Shown here: positions 16,444-24,692 of the stretch, piece by piece
Layout: each line of letters starts with the position of its first letter
How positions within the stretch are numbered: position 1 is the stretch's first letter
Assembly (NCBI GenBank): GCA_019911965.1
Contig: JAIOJF010000029.1
Location: forward strand, 1 to 64,000
Source of the DNA: Paracoccaceae bacterium
GTDB taxonomy: Bacteria > Pseudomonadota > Alphaproteobacteria > Rhodobacterales > Rhodobacteraceae
Length of the DNA: 64,000 nucleotides
Direction: 5' to 3'
The notes under the pieces: model-generated
Databases searched by the model: none
Told to the model about the DNA's origin: nothing
The model's input: the letters and a program-made list of their open reading frames with translations, nothing else
Made by a program: the position numbers and the translations under genes

Positions 16444-17115
16444 ATGCGCTGGAACCTGCCCAACACCCTGACCGTCGCGCGGCTGATCGCAGCGCCGCTG
16501 CTGGTGCTGGTTTACGAGGTGTTTCCGCGCCCCGCCGCCGACTGGCTGGCGCTGGTCCTGTTCATCGCCGCCGCGATTACGGATTACGTAGATGGCATGC
16601 TGGCGCGGCGGTGGAAGCAGATTTCCAATTTCGGGCGGATGCTGGACCCGATTGCCGACAAGGCGATCTCGATCGTGGCGCTGGCGATGCTGGCGATCCT
16701 GTTGCAAGGCGCCAGCCTGATCGTGATCCCTGCGATGGCGATCATCCTGCGCGAGGTGTTCATCTCGGGCCTGCGCGAGTTTCTCGGTGGCCGCTCGGTA
16801 GTGTTGCCGGTGACATGGCTGGCGAAATGGAAGACCTTCGTGCAGATGCTGGCGGTGTCGGTGCTGTTCGGGCATCTGCTGTTCGAGCATTACTTCGTGA
16901 TCCAGTCTTTCGCGATGGAGCGTGAACATGTCGCCGCTGTCGTCAATGGCCTGGCCGACGACCCGTTCGGCCTGCGCTGGAAATATCTGGGCTGGGATTA
17001 CAGCTACAAGGCGGGCGTGGTGATGATCTGGGTCGCCGGGCTGCTGACGCTGGTGACCGGCTGGGATTATTTCCGCAAGTCTCTGCCCTATTTCGATGAC
17101 GGGGATCAGCCATGA
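16444..17115 (+). CDS. pgsA: CDP-diacylglycerol--glycerol-3-phosphate 3-phosphatidyltransferase
   Basis: Inner-membrane enzyme making phosphatidylglycerol phosphate. The 223-aa protein has several membrane helices and the CDP-alcohol phosphotransferase signature D-G-x2-A-R-x8-G-x3-D-x3-D, readable from DGMLARRWKQ through GRMLDPIAD. The N-terminus MRWNLPNTLTVARLIAAPLL is typical. It follows uvrC by 42 bp and overlaps moaD by 4 nt, suggesting one transcription unit of functionally unrelated housekeeping genes, an arrangement common in Rhodobacteraceae. Confidence 0.95.
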   Translation: MRWNLPNTLTVARLIAAPLLVLVYEVFPRPAADWLALVLFIAAAITDYVDGMLARRWKQISNFGRMLDPIADKAISIVALAMLAILLQGASLIVIPAMAIILREVFISGLREFLGGRSVVLPVTWLAKWKTFVQMLAVSVLFGHLLFEHYFVIQSFAMEREHVAAVVNGLADDPFGLRWKYLGWDYSYKAGVVMIWVAGLLTLVTGWDYFRKSLPYFDDGDQP

Positions 17116-17360
17116 TCGACATCCTGTATTTCGCCTGGATGCGCGAACGCATCGGTCTGCCGAAAGAGCAGGTTGAGACCGGTGCCGCCACCGTGGCCGA
17201 CCTGATCGACGAGCTGATCGCGCGCGAAGAACGCTATGCCGTTGCCTTCGCCGATCTGCGGGCAATCCGGGTGGCGGTGGATCAGGTACTTGTCGGCTTC
17301 GACGCGCCGATCGCCAAGGCGCGCGAGGTCGCGTTTTTCCCGCCGATGACGGGCGGCTGA
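17112..17360 (+). CDS. moaD: Molybdopterin synthase sulfur-carrier subunit
   Basis: An 82-aa ubiquitin-fold protein whose C-terminal Gly-Gly (FFPPMTGG) is thiocarboxylated and supplies sulfur for molybdopterin. The N-terminal IDILYFAWMRERIGLP is typical. It overlaps pgsA by 4 nt (ATGA) and is followed 1 bp later by moaE, with which it forms the heterotetrameric synthase. Confidence 0.95.
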   Translation: MIDILYFAWMRERIGLPKEQVETGAATVADLIDELIAREERYAVAFADLRAIRVAVDQVLVGFDAPIAKAREVAFFPPMTGG

Positions 17361-17361
17361 G

Positions 17362-17799
17362 ATGTCGGTGCGGGTGCAAGCGGGCGATTTTGACCCTGCC
17401 GAGGTTCTGGCCGGGTTCGGCACCGGGGCCGGGGCGGTCGTGACCTTCACCGGCCAGGTGCGCGATCTTGACGGCGGCGGCCTGCTGCGCATGGAGATCG
17501 AGCATTACCCGGCCATGACCGAACCCGCCATCGCGGCGATGGTGGCCGAGGCGCGTCGGCGCTGGTCCTTGTCGGATGTGCTTGTCATTCACCGTTTCGG
17601 CGCGCTGGTCCCCGGCGAGCGGATCATGATGGTCGCCACCGCCGCGCGCCATCGTGCCGGGGCGTTCGCGGCGGCGGAATTCCTGATGGATTACCTGAAA
17701 TCCCGCGCACCGTTCTGGAAGAAGGAAATCACCGAGGCTGGCGCGACATGGGTCGAAGGCAAGGATGCGGACGAGGTGGCACTTGGCCGCTGGGGCTGA
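17362..17799 (+). CDS. moaE: Molybdopterin synthase catalytic subunit
   Basis: Transfers sulfur from MoaD thiocarboxylate to precursor Z (cPMP). The 145-aa protein has the family segments GAVVTFTGQVRD, MEIEHYPAMTEPAI, HRFGALVPGERIMMV and SRAPFWKKEI, where the last lysines include the catalytic one. It lies 1 bp after moaD. Its 3' end overlaps the next gene by about 35 nt in a different frame. Confidence 0.95.
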   Translation: MSVRVQAGDFDPAEVLAGFGTGAGAVVTFTGQVRDLDGGGLLRMEIEHYPAMTEPAIAAMVAEARRRWSLSDVLVIHRFGALVPGERIMMVATAARHRAGAFAAAEFLMDYLKSRAPFWKKEITEAGATWVEGKDADEVALGRWG

Positions 17800-18523
17800 C
17801 AAGGCCGGCAAGGCGGCGCGGTCCGGCTGCGCTGGGCTGCAAGTTTTCGGCGAAAACCTCTGGATTGCGGACGGGGCGGACATCCGGGGCGCGGCCGGGT
17901 TCCATTTTCCCACCCGCATGGCCATCATCCGGCTGGCGGATGGAGGATTGTTCATCTGGTCGCCAATCGCCCTCGATCCCGGCCTGCGCAAGGCCGTCGA
18001 TGCGCTTGGCCCGGTCAGGTTCCTGATTGCGCCGAACCGGCTGCATCATGTCTTTCTGGCGGACTGGATGCAGGCCTACCCGGATGCAATCGTCCACGGA
18101 GCGCCGGGCCTGACGGAAAAGCGCGGTGATATCCGGTTTCACGCCATCCTTGGCGATACCGCACCGCCCGAATGGGGCGATGAGATTGATCAGGTTTCGC
18201 TGGACAACCGGATCACGCCGGAAATCGTGTTCTTCCACCGGCCCAGCCGGACGGTGCTGTTTACCGATCTGTTGCAGCAGATGCCGCGCGATTATTATTC
18301 CGGCTGGCGGCGTGTCGTGGCGCGGCTGGACCTGATGACCGGCGGGCAAGCATCGGTGCCGCGCAAGTTTCGCCTTGGCTTTGCAAACCGCAAGGCGGCG
18401 CGGGCCGCGATTGGCCGGATACTGGCCTGGCCGATGGAGCAGGTGGTGATGGCGCATGGCATACCGGTGCGCGAAAACGCCGGTGCCGTCCTGCGGCGGG
18501 CCTTTGCGTGGCTGCGCGTCTGA
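17765..18523 (+). CDS. DUF4336 domain protein (metallo-beta-lactamase-like fold)
   Basis: A 252-aa protein of the DUF4336 group, distantly related to metallo-beta-lactamase hydrolases. Recognisable segments are MAIIRLADGGLFIWSPIAL, LIAPNRLHHVFLADW, FFHRPSRTVLFTDLLQQM and a C-terminal MAHGIPV. The zinc-binding HxHxDH of true metallo-hydrolases is reduced to LHH, so activity is uncertain. The first 27 residues overlap moaE and look unlike the family, so the real start may be nearer 17777 or later. Function unknown. Confidence 0.75.
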   Translation: MRTRWHLAAGADKAGKAARSGCAGLQVFGENLWIADGADIRGAAGFHFPTRMAIIRLADGGLFIWSPIALDPGLRKAVDALGPVRFLIAPNRLHHVFLADWMQAYPDAIVHGAPGLTEKRGDIRFHAILGDTAPPEWGDEIDQVSLDNRITPEIVFFHRPSRTVLFTDLLQQMPRDYYSGWRRVVARLDLMTGGQASVPRKFRLGFANRKAARAAIGRILAWPMEQVVMAHGIPVRENAGAVLRRAFAWLRV

Positions 18524-18542
18524 CGCCCAACCATCGGCCCTT

Positions 18543-18866
18543 TCAGCTCAAATGCTGGTCGATATAGTCGCGCAGTTCCTCGACCTCGCGGCGGGCTTCG
18601 CCCAGGCCCTCCATCGCCGCTTCAAGTTCCGCCTCGGTCTGGCCCAGACGCCCGGTCAGTTCCGCCTCGCGTCCCTGCAGATAGGCGATGGCCTCGTCGC
18701 GGGTTTCCTCGGCCTCGTGCAGGGCGCTGGCCATGTGGTCCAGTTCCGCGACATTGGTGGTGTCGATCCGGTTGAATTTCCGGAACAGCCAATGCCCGGC
18801 CCAGCCCAGCCCGAAGGCCAGTAACAGGATGCCGGTCAGGACGGCGACAAGTGCGGTTCGTTCCAT
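18543..18866 (-). CDS. Single-pass membrane protein with coiled coil, unknown function
   Basis: A 107-aa protein with one membrane helix at about 6-27 (LVAVLTGILLLAFGLGWAGHWLF) and a long charged coiled coil from about 40 to the end (ASALHEAEETRDEAIAYLQG, then GQTEAELEAAMEGLGEARRE). It begins 2 bp after the OmpA-family gene on the same strand and is certainly co-transcribed with it, suggesting an envelope role. I do not recognise a named family. Confidence 0.75.
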   Translation of the reverse strand: MERTALVAVLTGILLLAFGLGWAGHWLFRKFNRIDTTNVAELDHMASALHEAEETRDEAIAYLQGREAELTGRLGQTEAELEAAMEGLGEARREVEELRDYIDQHLS

Positions 18867-18868
18867 GC

Positions 18869-20938
18869 CTATTCCTCCGTGCCGGACGTGCCGTCGCCGT
18901 CTTCGACCAGATCGGCGTCCTCGATTACATCACCTTCTTCGATCATCTCGCCATCCTCGCCGACCGGCCCGCCCTCGACAATCTCGCCGTCTTCGAGCGT
19001 TTCGTCGATCTCGGGCGGGTCATCGCCGGCAGGGGCGGAATCAACGCCCGCATCGTCATCGCTGGCTGCCGCCTCGCCCCCGGCGGCGTCATCCTCGGCG
19101 GTGCCACCGTCCGACGTTTGGTCCAGCAGGCGAAACTCGATCCGCCGGTTGGCGGCGCGGCCTTCCTCGGTGTCGTTGTCGGCAATCGGGTGGGCTTCGC
19201 CGTAGCCCTTGGCGGTCAGGAACGAGGTCAGCACCTCGCGGCTGAGCAATGCGTCCAGCACCGCCTCGGCGCGGGCCTGGCTGAGCGTCTGGTTCATCGC
19301 CTCGCGGCCCTGACTGTCGGTGTGGCCGCCGATTTCCATCGGCACTTCAGAGCAATCCACCATCGCCTCGGCAATGCGCGAGATGATCACCTGCGCCTCG
19401 CCCTCGATCCGGGTGGAGGAGGGGGCGAAGACGATCTGGCGTTCGGCCAGAATGGCATTGATCGCGGCGACGCATTCTTCCGGGGTGGGCGGGATCACGA
19501 CCTGGTTCAGCGCCTCGTCATAGGTCACAGAAATCTGGTAGCGCGAGGCATCGCCCAGCTTGTCCGACAACAATTGCGTGATCTCGGTGCGGGCCTCGGG
19601 ATTGTCGGTGATACCGCGGATTTCCAGCATGTCCTCGTGCACCGTCAGCACGCCGTGATGCAGCTTGCCCAGGGCTTCGACGCCGACCAGTACCCGCAAT
19701 GGCCAGCCATCGGGCAGCGAAGTATCTACCCGCGTCGTGTCATGCACATTGTCGCCGCCGAACAGGGCGCGCGCGAAATTGGCGGTGGACAGGCGGCTGC
19801 GTTCGTTGCGGTTGCGCCCGCGCATCTGCACCAGCCCTTCGGGGCTGCGGGTGGCCAGGAATTCCGGCGGCTCGCTGGCCACGTTCCGGCCTTCCAGTAC
19901 CGGCTTCGGAGGCAGGACCGCATGTACCGAGAACACGTCGGGCATATCCTGTTCCAGGTTGTAGACGATGCGGTCGAAATCGATCTGGCGTGCATCCTGC
20001 TGCGCCACCAGCGTCACGTCGGCATCGGCGAAGGTCAGGCTGCCGCCGCCCAGTTCCTTCAGCGCCCGGATCGACAGGACCACCGCCTCGCCCCAGCGCG
20101 GCGAAGGCGCGCCAAGGCCGATCGTGCAGGCATTATCCGCGCCGTCATAGCCAGACGCGCGGGCCGCGGCCAGGATACGCTGGCGCATATCCTCGGTATC
20201 GGCGGAACAACTGTCGAACCGCGCGCCGCGTTCGTCGATGATCAGGCGCAGGCTGAACGGGGTGATCACCGGCCTTGGTGCGCTGATCTTCAGCACGATG
20301 GCCACGCCTTCAGGGCGGCTTTCGCTCAGCAGGGTTTCGATCCGGGTCTTGTCGGCCTGGCTGTCGGTGATGGCGGTGATCACCACCCGCCCGGGCGTGA
20401 CCGACAATTTGGAGCGCGGCAGCAGGCGCAGGCTGTCCAGCGCGTAATCCACGGCGGCTTTCCAGCCCTCCGGTTCGGGGTAGTCGGTGGCTTCCAGCAT
20501 GTCGGTGACGCTGGTGTCGTGGCCGAGATCGGCGATACTCTGCAACACCGCCTCGCGTCCGGTTGCCGCCGGGATCAGCCCGATCAGCGAGATACCATCG
20601 CCGTTGCGCAGCAGTTCCAGCGAGAATTTCGGCGCGTGCAGCGCATCCGATTCCACGATCGTGATGGCGTCGCGGACCCGCGCGCCAGCCACGACTTTGT
20701 TGATTTCGCTCAAGGCGTTCAGCCGCGCGGCCTCGTCCGGGGCAGGGCCGCTGACATGCAGCGCCAGCCCGTCGGCACGTACGCTGGCCCAGCCATAGCC
20801 GCCTTCGGCCAGCGCGGCGCTGGCCTGACGCACCGAGGCGCGTTCGACATAGACAGCAACAAGGCTGGCACCCAGATAGGCACCGGCTAGTGCCAGCGCG
20901 AACATGAGGGCACCGATGAACAGGGCCAGTCTCTGCAT
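18869..20938 (-). CDS. OmpA-family envelope protein with acidic C-terminal tail
   Basis: A 689-aa protein. An N-terminal signal anchor (RLALFIGALMFALALAGAYL) is followed by several repeated alpha/beta modules resembling BON domains, then a C-terminal OmpA peptidoglycan-binding domain (MEIGGHTDSQGREAMNQTLS, then GYGEAHPIADNDTEEGRAAN with RRIEF). About 80 residues after the OmpA domain contain many Asp/Glu and no Lys or Arg. The start at 20938 was chosen because the signal begins there; an upstream start at 21001 would add 21 unlikely residues. It probably links the envelope to peptidoglycan. The partner coiled-coil gene follows. Confidence 0.85.
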   Translation of the reverse strand: MQRLALFIGALMFALALAGAYLGASLVAVYVERASVRQASAALAEGGYGWASVRADGLALHVSGPAPDEAARLNALSEINKVVAGARVRDAITIVESDALHAPKFSLELLRNGDGISLIGLIPAATGREAVLQSIADLGHDTSVTDMLEATDYPEPEGWKAAVDYALDSLRLLPRSKLSVTPGRVVITAITDSQADKTRIETLLSESRPEGVAIVLKISAPRPVITPFSLRLIIDERGARFDSCSADTEDMRQRILAAARASGYDGADNACTIGLGAPSPRWGEAVVLSIRALKELGGGSLTFADADVTLVAQQDARQIDFDRIVYNLEQDMPDVFSVHAVLPPKPVLEGRNVASEPPEFLATRSPEGLVQMRGRNRNERSRLSTANFARALFGGDNVHDTTRVDTSLPDGWPLRVLVGVEALGKLHHGVLTVHEDMLEIRGITDNPEARTEITQLLSDKLGDASRYQISVTYDEALNQVVIPPTPEECVAAINAILAERQIVFAPSSTRIEGEAQVIISRIAEAMVDCSEVPMEIGGHTDSQGREAMNQTLSQARAEAVLDALLSREVLTSFLTAKGYGEAHPIADNDTEEGRAANRRIEFRLLDQTSDGGTAEDDAAGGEAAASDDDAGVDSAPAGDDPPEIDETLEDGEIVEGGPVGEDGEMIEEGDVIEDADLVEDGDGTSGTEE

Positions 20939-21001
20939 GATCGTTCCAGATTTCCCTTGTCCAGACCGGGACGTTCTAGCCCCTCGGGATGGGGCGTACA
21001 A

Positions 21002-21979
21002 TCACAGGATTGCCGCAGCGGCGAAAATCAGCACAGGGATCAGCCCGGCCTCGCGGTTGGCGCGAAACAGTTGCAGACAGGTTTCGGGATTGTCGATATC
21101 CAGCCGGCGCAATTGCCAGGCCAGATGCCAGCCGAACGCCCAGGGGGCCAGCAGCGCCAGCATCAGCGCCGCCATCGGCGCGGTGTCGACCATCGCCAGG
21201 ATCACCGCCGTCGCCATCAACAGGACCGAGGCGGCGAAAAAGCCGCGCAGCCAGGTTTTCGTGTTGTCGGCAAACAGCCGCGCGGTGGAACGGATGCCGA
21301 TCAGCGCGTCGTCCTCCTTGTCCTGATGGGCATAGATCGTGTCATAAAACAGCGTCCAGCATATCCCGGCCAGATAGAGCAATACCGGCGGCCAGCCGAG
21401 GCTGCCCTGATGCGCCGCCCAGCCCAGCAACGCACCCCAGTTGAAGGCCAGGCCCAGAAACACCTGCGGCCACCAGGTGAACCGCTTGGCGAAGGGATAG
21501 ATCACCACCGGCAGCAGCGCCAGGATGCCAAGGCCGATGGCGAACCGGTTCAGCGTCAGCAACAGTGCGAAGGCGATCAGCGCCTGTGCGATCATCCAGA
21601 TGGCGGCCTGTTTCACGCTCACCTGTCTGGCGGGGATCGGGCGCGAGCGGGTGCGGGCGACGGCGGCGTCGAATTCAAGGTCGGTGATGTCGTTCCAGGT
21701 GCAGCCGGCGCCGCGCATCAGGATGGCACCGGCCCCGCAGATCAGGAATATCCACAGATCGCCAAGCCCCGGCCCGGCCGGATCGCCCGCCACTGCCAGC
21801 AACAGGCCCCACCAGCAGGGCAGCAGCAGCAACCAGGTGCCCGCGGGCCGGTCGGCGCGCGACAGCCTGAGGTACGGGCGCGACCATTGCGGGCAGAACC
21901 GGTCGACCCAGTTCGTGCGCGTTGCATCGGCCACCCGGATATCCGGTTTCGGCGCTGGATTTCGGTCGGGTCCGGTCAT
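21002..21979 (-). CDS. ubiA: 4-hydroxybenzoate polyprenyltransferase
   Basis: Attaches the prenyl tail to 4-hydroxybenzoate in ubiquinone biosynthesis, in the inner membrane. The 325-aa protein has the two Asp-rich motifs of the family, GCTWNDITDLEFDAAVARTR and DTIYAHQDKEDDALIG, and about eight membrane helices. The ATG at 21979 is divergent from rsmE with only 12 bp between the two start codons, and no clear ribosome-binding site fits in that space, so translation may be leaderless. Confidence 0.94.
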   Translation of the reverse strand: MTGPDRNPAPKPDIRVADATRTNWVDRFCPQWSRPYLRLSRADRPAGTWLLLLPCWWGLLLAVAGDPAGPGLGDLWIFLICGAGAILMRGAGCTWNDITDLEFDAAVARTRSRPIPARQVSVKQAAIWMIAQALIAFALLLTLNRFAIGLGILALLPVVIYPFAKRFTWWPQVFLGLAFNWGALLGWAAHQGSLGWPPVLLYLAGICWTLFYDTIYAHQDKEDDALIGIRSTARLFADNTKTWLRGFFAASVLLMATAVILAMVDTAPMAALMLALLAPWAFGWHLAWQLRRLDIDNPETCLQLFRANREAGLIPVLIFAAAAIL

Positions 21980-21991
21980 ATCTATGGGTCC

Positions 21992-22726
21992 ATGTCGGTG
22001 GAACGCGCGAAAATCAGGCTCTTTGTAGACGCAGCCCTCGGGCCGGCGCAATCGGTTCCCTTGAGGCGCGATCAGGCGCATTACCTGTTCGCGGTGATGC
22101 GGCTGGCCCCCGGCGCGCCGGTCGCGCTGTTCAATGGCCGCGATGGCGAATGGCTGGCCGAAGTGGTCGAGGCAGGCAAACGCGGCGGTATCCTGATCTG
22201 CAAGGCGCAGGCCGCGCCGCTGGCAACGCCGCCCGATCTGTGGCTGGTATTCGCGCCGGTGAAAAAGGCGCGGACCGATTTCATCGTGGAAAAGGCGGTC
22301 GAGATGGGGGTGGCGCGCATCCTGCCGGTGCAGACGCGGCACACCAATTCCGAACGTATCCGCCAGGACCGCCTGCAGGCGCATGCCATCGAGGCGGCCG
22401 AGCAATGCGGCGCAACTTACGTGCCCGAGGTGGCGGCGCTGCAATCGCTGGGCAAATTGCTGGACAAATGGCCCGCGGCACGGCGGATCATGTTCTGTGA
22501 CGAGGGCCGCGCGGGGCGGACCGACGCCTTGGCAGGCGAGGCCGGACAGGGCGGCTGGGCGATCCTGATCGGCCCGGAAGGCGGGTTTTCCGGTGACGAG
22601 GTGGAACGCCTGCACGGCATGCCGCAGGTTCACCCGGTGGCTTTGGGTCCGCGAATCCTGCGCGCCGATACCGCCGCCGTGGCCGCGCTGACCCTGTGGC
22701 AGACCACATTCGGGGATTGGCGATGA
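21992..22726 (+). CDS. rsmE: 16S rRNA (uracil-1498-N3)-methyltransferase
   Basis: SPOUT-class methyltransferase that methylates U1498 of 16S rRNA using SAM. The 244-aa protein has the N-terminal PUA-like part (RLFVDAALG, HYLFAVMRLAPGAPVALFNG), the segment KKARTDFIVEKAVEMGV, and the SAM-binding trefoil knot: LIGPEGGFSGDEVERL and ALGPRILRADTAAVAAL. The start at 21992 gives the usual N-terminus; longer in-frame versions extend into ubiA's strand and are unlikely. Its stop overlaps the next start (ATGA). Confidence 0.94.
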   Translation: MSVERAKIRLFVDAALGPAQSVPLRRDQAHYLFAVMRLAPGAPVALFNGRDGEWLAEVVEAGKRGGILICKAQAAPLATPPDLWLVFAPVKKARTDFIVEKAVEMGVARILPVQTRHTNSERIRQDRLQAHAIEAAEQCGATYVPEVAALQSLGKLLDKWPAARRIMFCDEGRAGRTDALAGEAGQGGWAILIGPEGGFSGDEVERLHGMPQVHPVALGPRILRADTAAVAALTLWQTTFGDWR

Positions 22727-23259
22727 GCGGCTTTCTGCGCCCTGAACTGAAGGGCCAGTTGATCCGCTGGGCCGAACCGGTCGGGGCGGGGGCGGTGGCG
22801 CTGCTTGGCGCGGTGCTGATCTGGCGCGGATTCTCGCGCTATGACGATATCACCCTGATGATCGGCATCGCCCTATTGCTTCTGGGTGCCGCTGCCTTTG
22901 CCGCCGCCTATCGCCGTGCGCAGTTTCACCGCGACGCCGACGGGCCGGGCGTGGTCGAAGTAACCGAACGCCAGATCACCTACATGACGCCGCATGGCGG
23001 TGGCTCGGTCGATATCGAGGCACTGACGCGGATCGAGATCCGGACCTTGCTGGAACATGGCCGTAGCTGGGTGCTGAAGCAATCCGAAGGCCCGGCGCTT
23101 TACATACCCATTGATGCCTACGGCGTGGACAAGCTGTTCGATGCCTTCGCGGTTCTGCCCGGGCTGGAACCGGCGCGACTGATCGCCGCGCTGAAAGCCG
23201 GCGGCGACCAGCGCGATGTGGTCTGGCGCGGCCCGCCGGGATTTCGTGCCTTGACTTGA
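22723..23259 (+). CDS. Two-helix membrane protein, unknown function
   Basis: A 178-aa protein with two adjacent membrane helices at about 20-37 and 45-65 (VGAGAVALLGAVLIWRGF, LMIGIALLLLGAAAFAAAY) and a cytosolic part rich in beta-type segments (VVEVTERQITYMTPHGGGSV). The pattern suggests a small PH-like domain after the membrane hairpin, but this is uncertain. Its ATG overlaps the rsmE stop, so translation is coupled. No named family recognised. Confidence 0.75.
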   Translation: MSGFLRPELKGQLIRWAEPVGAGAVALLGAVLIWRGFSRYDDITLMIGIALLLLGAAAFAAAYRRAQFHRDADGPGVVEVTERQITYMTPHGGGSVDIEALTRIEIRTLLEHGRSWVLKQSEGPALYIPIDAYGVDKLFDAFAVLPGLEPARLIAALKAGGDQRDVVWRGPPGFRALT

Positions 23260-23321
23260 AGCGCCCGACCTGAGCCTTTATCAAACCTCAGACACAGCCA
23301 GGAACCGGAGTCCGAAGCCTC

Positions 23322-24692
23322 ATGTCCATCCCACAATCCGGCGGCGGCCCGATCGAAAACCAAAATCAATTGGCCGAATACCTGGAATCGGGTTGCAAGC
23401 CGGCGAATGACTGGCGGATCGGCACCGAACACGAGAAATTCGGCTATGACAAGGCGTCGCATCTGCCTCTGCCCTATGAAGGCCCGTGCTCGATCAAGGC
23501 GATGCTGGACGGCCTGCGCGACCGTTACGGCTGGACGGGCGTGTTCGAGGGCGACAATATCATCGGGCTGGAAAAGGACGGCGCGAATGTCTCGTTGGAA
23601 CCGGGCGGGCAGTTTGAATTGTCCGGCGCACCGCTGGAAACCATCCACCAGACCTGCGACGAGGTGAACGAGCATCTGCGCGAGGTCAAGGAGATCGCAG
23701 GCGAGATCGGCGCGGGCTTCATCGGCCTCGGCGCGGCACCGGAATGGACGCATGAGCAAATGCCGATGATGCCGAAAGGGCGTTACCGGCTGATGACCGG
23801 CTACATGGACCGGGTCGGCAGCCACGGCAAACAGATGATGTACCGCACCTGCACGGTGCAGGTGAATCTCGATTTCGCCTCCGAGGCGGACATGGTGCAG
23901 AAGTTCCGCGTGGCGCTGGCGCTGCAGCCGGTGGCCACCGCCCTGTTTGCCAATTCGCCGTTCTTCGAGGGCAAGGTGAACAATCACCAATCCTGGCGCA
24001 GCCGCATCTGGCGCGATCTTGATCCGGCGCGTACCGGCACCCTGCCATTCGTGTTCGACGACGGCATGGGATTCGAGCGTTACGTGCAATACGCGCTGGA
24101 TGTGCCGATGTATTTCGTCTATCGCGACGGCAAGTATATCGACGCGCTGGGCCAGTCTTTCCGCGACTTCCTGGACGGCAGACTGCCCGCCCTGCCGGGC
24201 GAAAAGCCGACGCTGAGCGACTGGGCCGATCATCTGACGACGATCTTCCCCGAAGCACGCATCAAGAAATACATGGAAATGCGCGGTGCCGATGGCGGGC
24301 CGTGGCGGCGGCTTTGTGCGCTGCCCGCGCTCTGGGTCGGGCTGCTCTACGATCAGGCCTCGCTCGATGCGGCCTGGGATGTGGTCAAGGGCTGGGATGC
24401 CCAATCGCGCGAAAACTGGCGGGTGATGGCCTCGGTCGGGGGGCTGCATGCCGAGGTCGATGGCCGCCCGATGGCCGATCTGGCCGCCGAAGTGCTGGAG
24501 ATCGCCGAGGCCGGCCTGAAGGCGCGGGCACGCGCCGGGGTCGGTGGCCTGGTGCCGGACGAAACCCATTTCCTGAACGCGCTGCAGGAAAGCGTTGCCG
24601 ACATGCGCTCGCCTTCGGATGAATTGCTGGCGCGCTATCATGGCGATTGGGGCGGGGATCTGGGCCGCATCTATGACGAATTCTCGTACTGA
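23322..24692 (+). CDS. gshA: Glutamate--cysteine ligase (plant/alphaproteobacterial type)
   Basis: First step of glutathione synthesis, forming gamma-glutamylcysteine with ATP. The 456-aa protein matches the plant-type GshA group, with DWRIGTEHEKFGYD, VSLEPGGQFELSGAPLETIH, MTGYMDRVGSHGKQMMYRTC and TCTVQVNLDF. The Cys residues near MMYRTCTVQ lie where plant enzymes carry redox-sensing cysteines, but regulation is not shown here. A good site (GGAACCGGAG) precedes the ATG. The next gene overlaps its last 20 nt. Confidence 0.94.
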   Translation: MSIPQSGGGPIENQNQLAEYLESGCKPANDWRIGTEHEKFGYDKASHLPLPYEGPCSIKAMLDGLRDRYGWTGVFEGDNIIGLEKDGANVSLEPGGQFELSGAPLETIHQTCDEVNEHLREVKEIAGEIGAGFIGLGAAPEWTHEQMPMMPKGRYRLMTGYMDRVGSHGKQMMYRTCTVQVNLDFASEADMVQKFRVALALQPVATALFANSPFFEGKVNNHQSWRSRIWRDLDPARTGTLPFVFDDGMGFERYVQYALDVPMYFVYRDGKYIDALGQSFRDFLDGRLPALPGEKPTLSDWADHLTTIFPEARIKKYMEMRGADGGPWRRLCALPALWVGLLYDQASLDAAWDVVKGWDAQSRENWRVMASVGGLHAEVDGRPMADLAAEVLEIAEAGLKARARAGVGGLVPDETHFLNALQESVADMRSPSDELLARYHGDWGGDLGRIYDEFSY

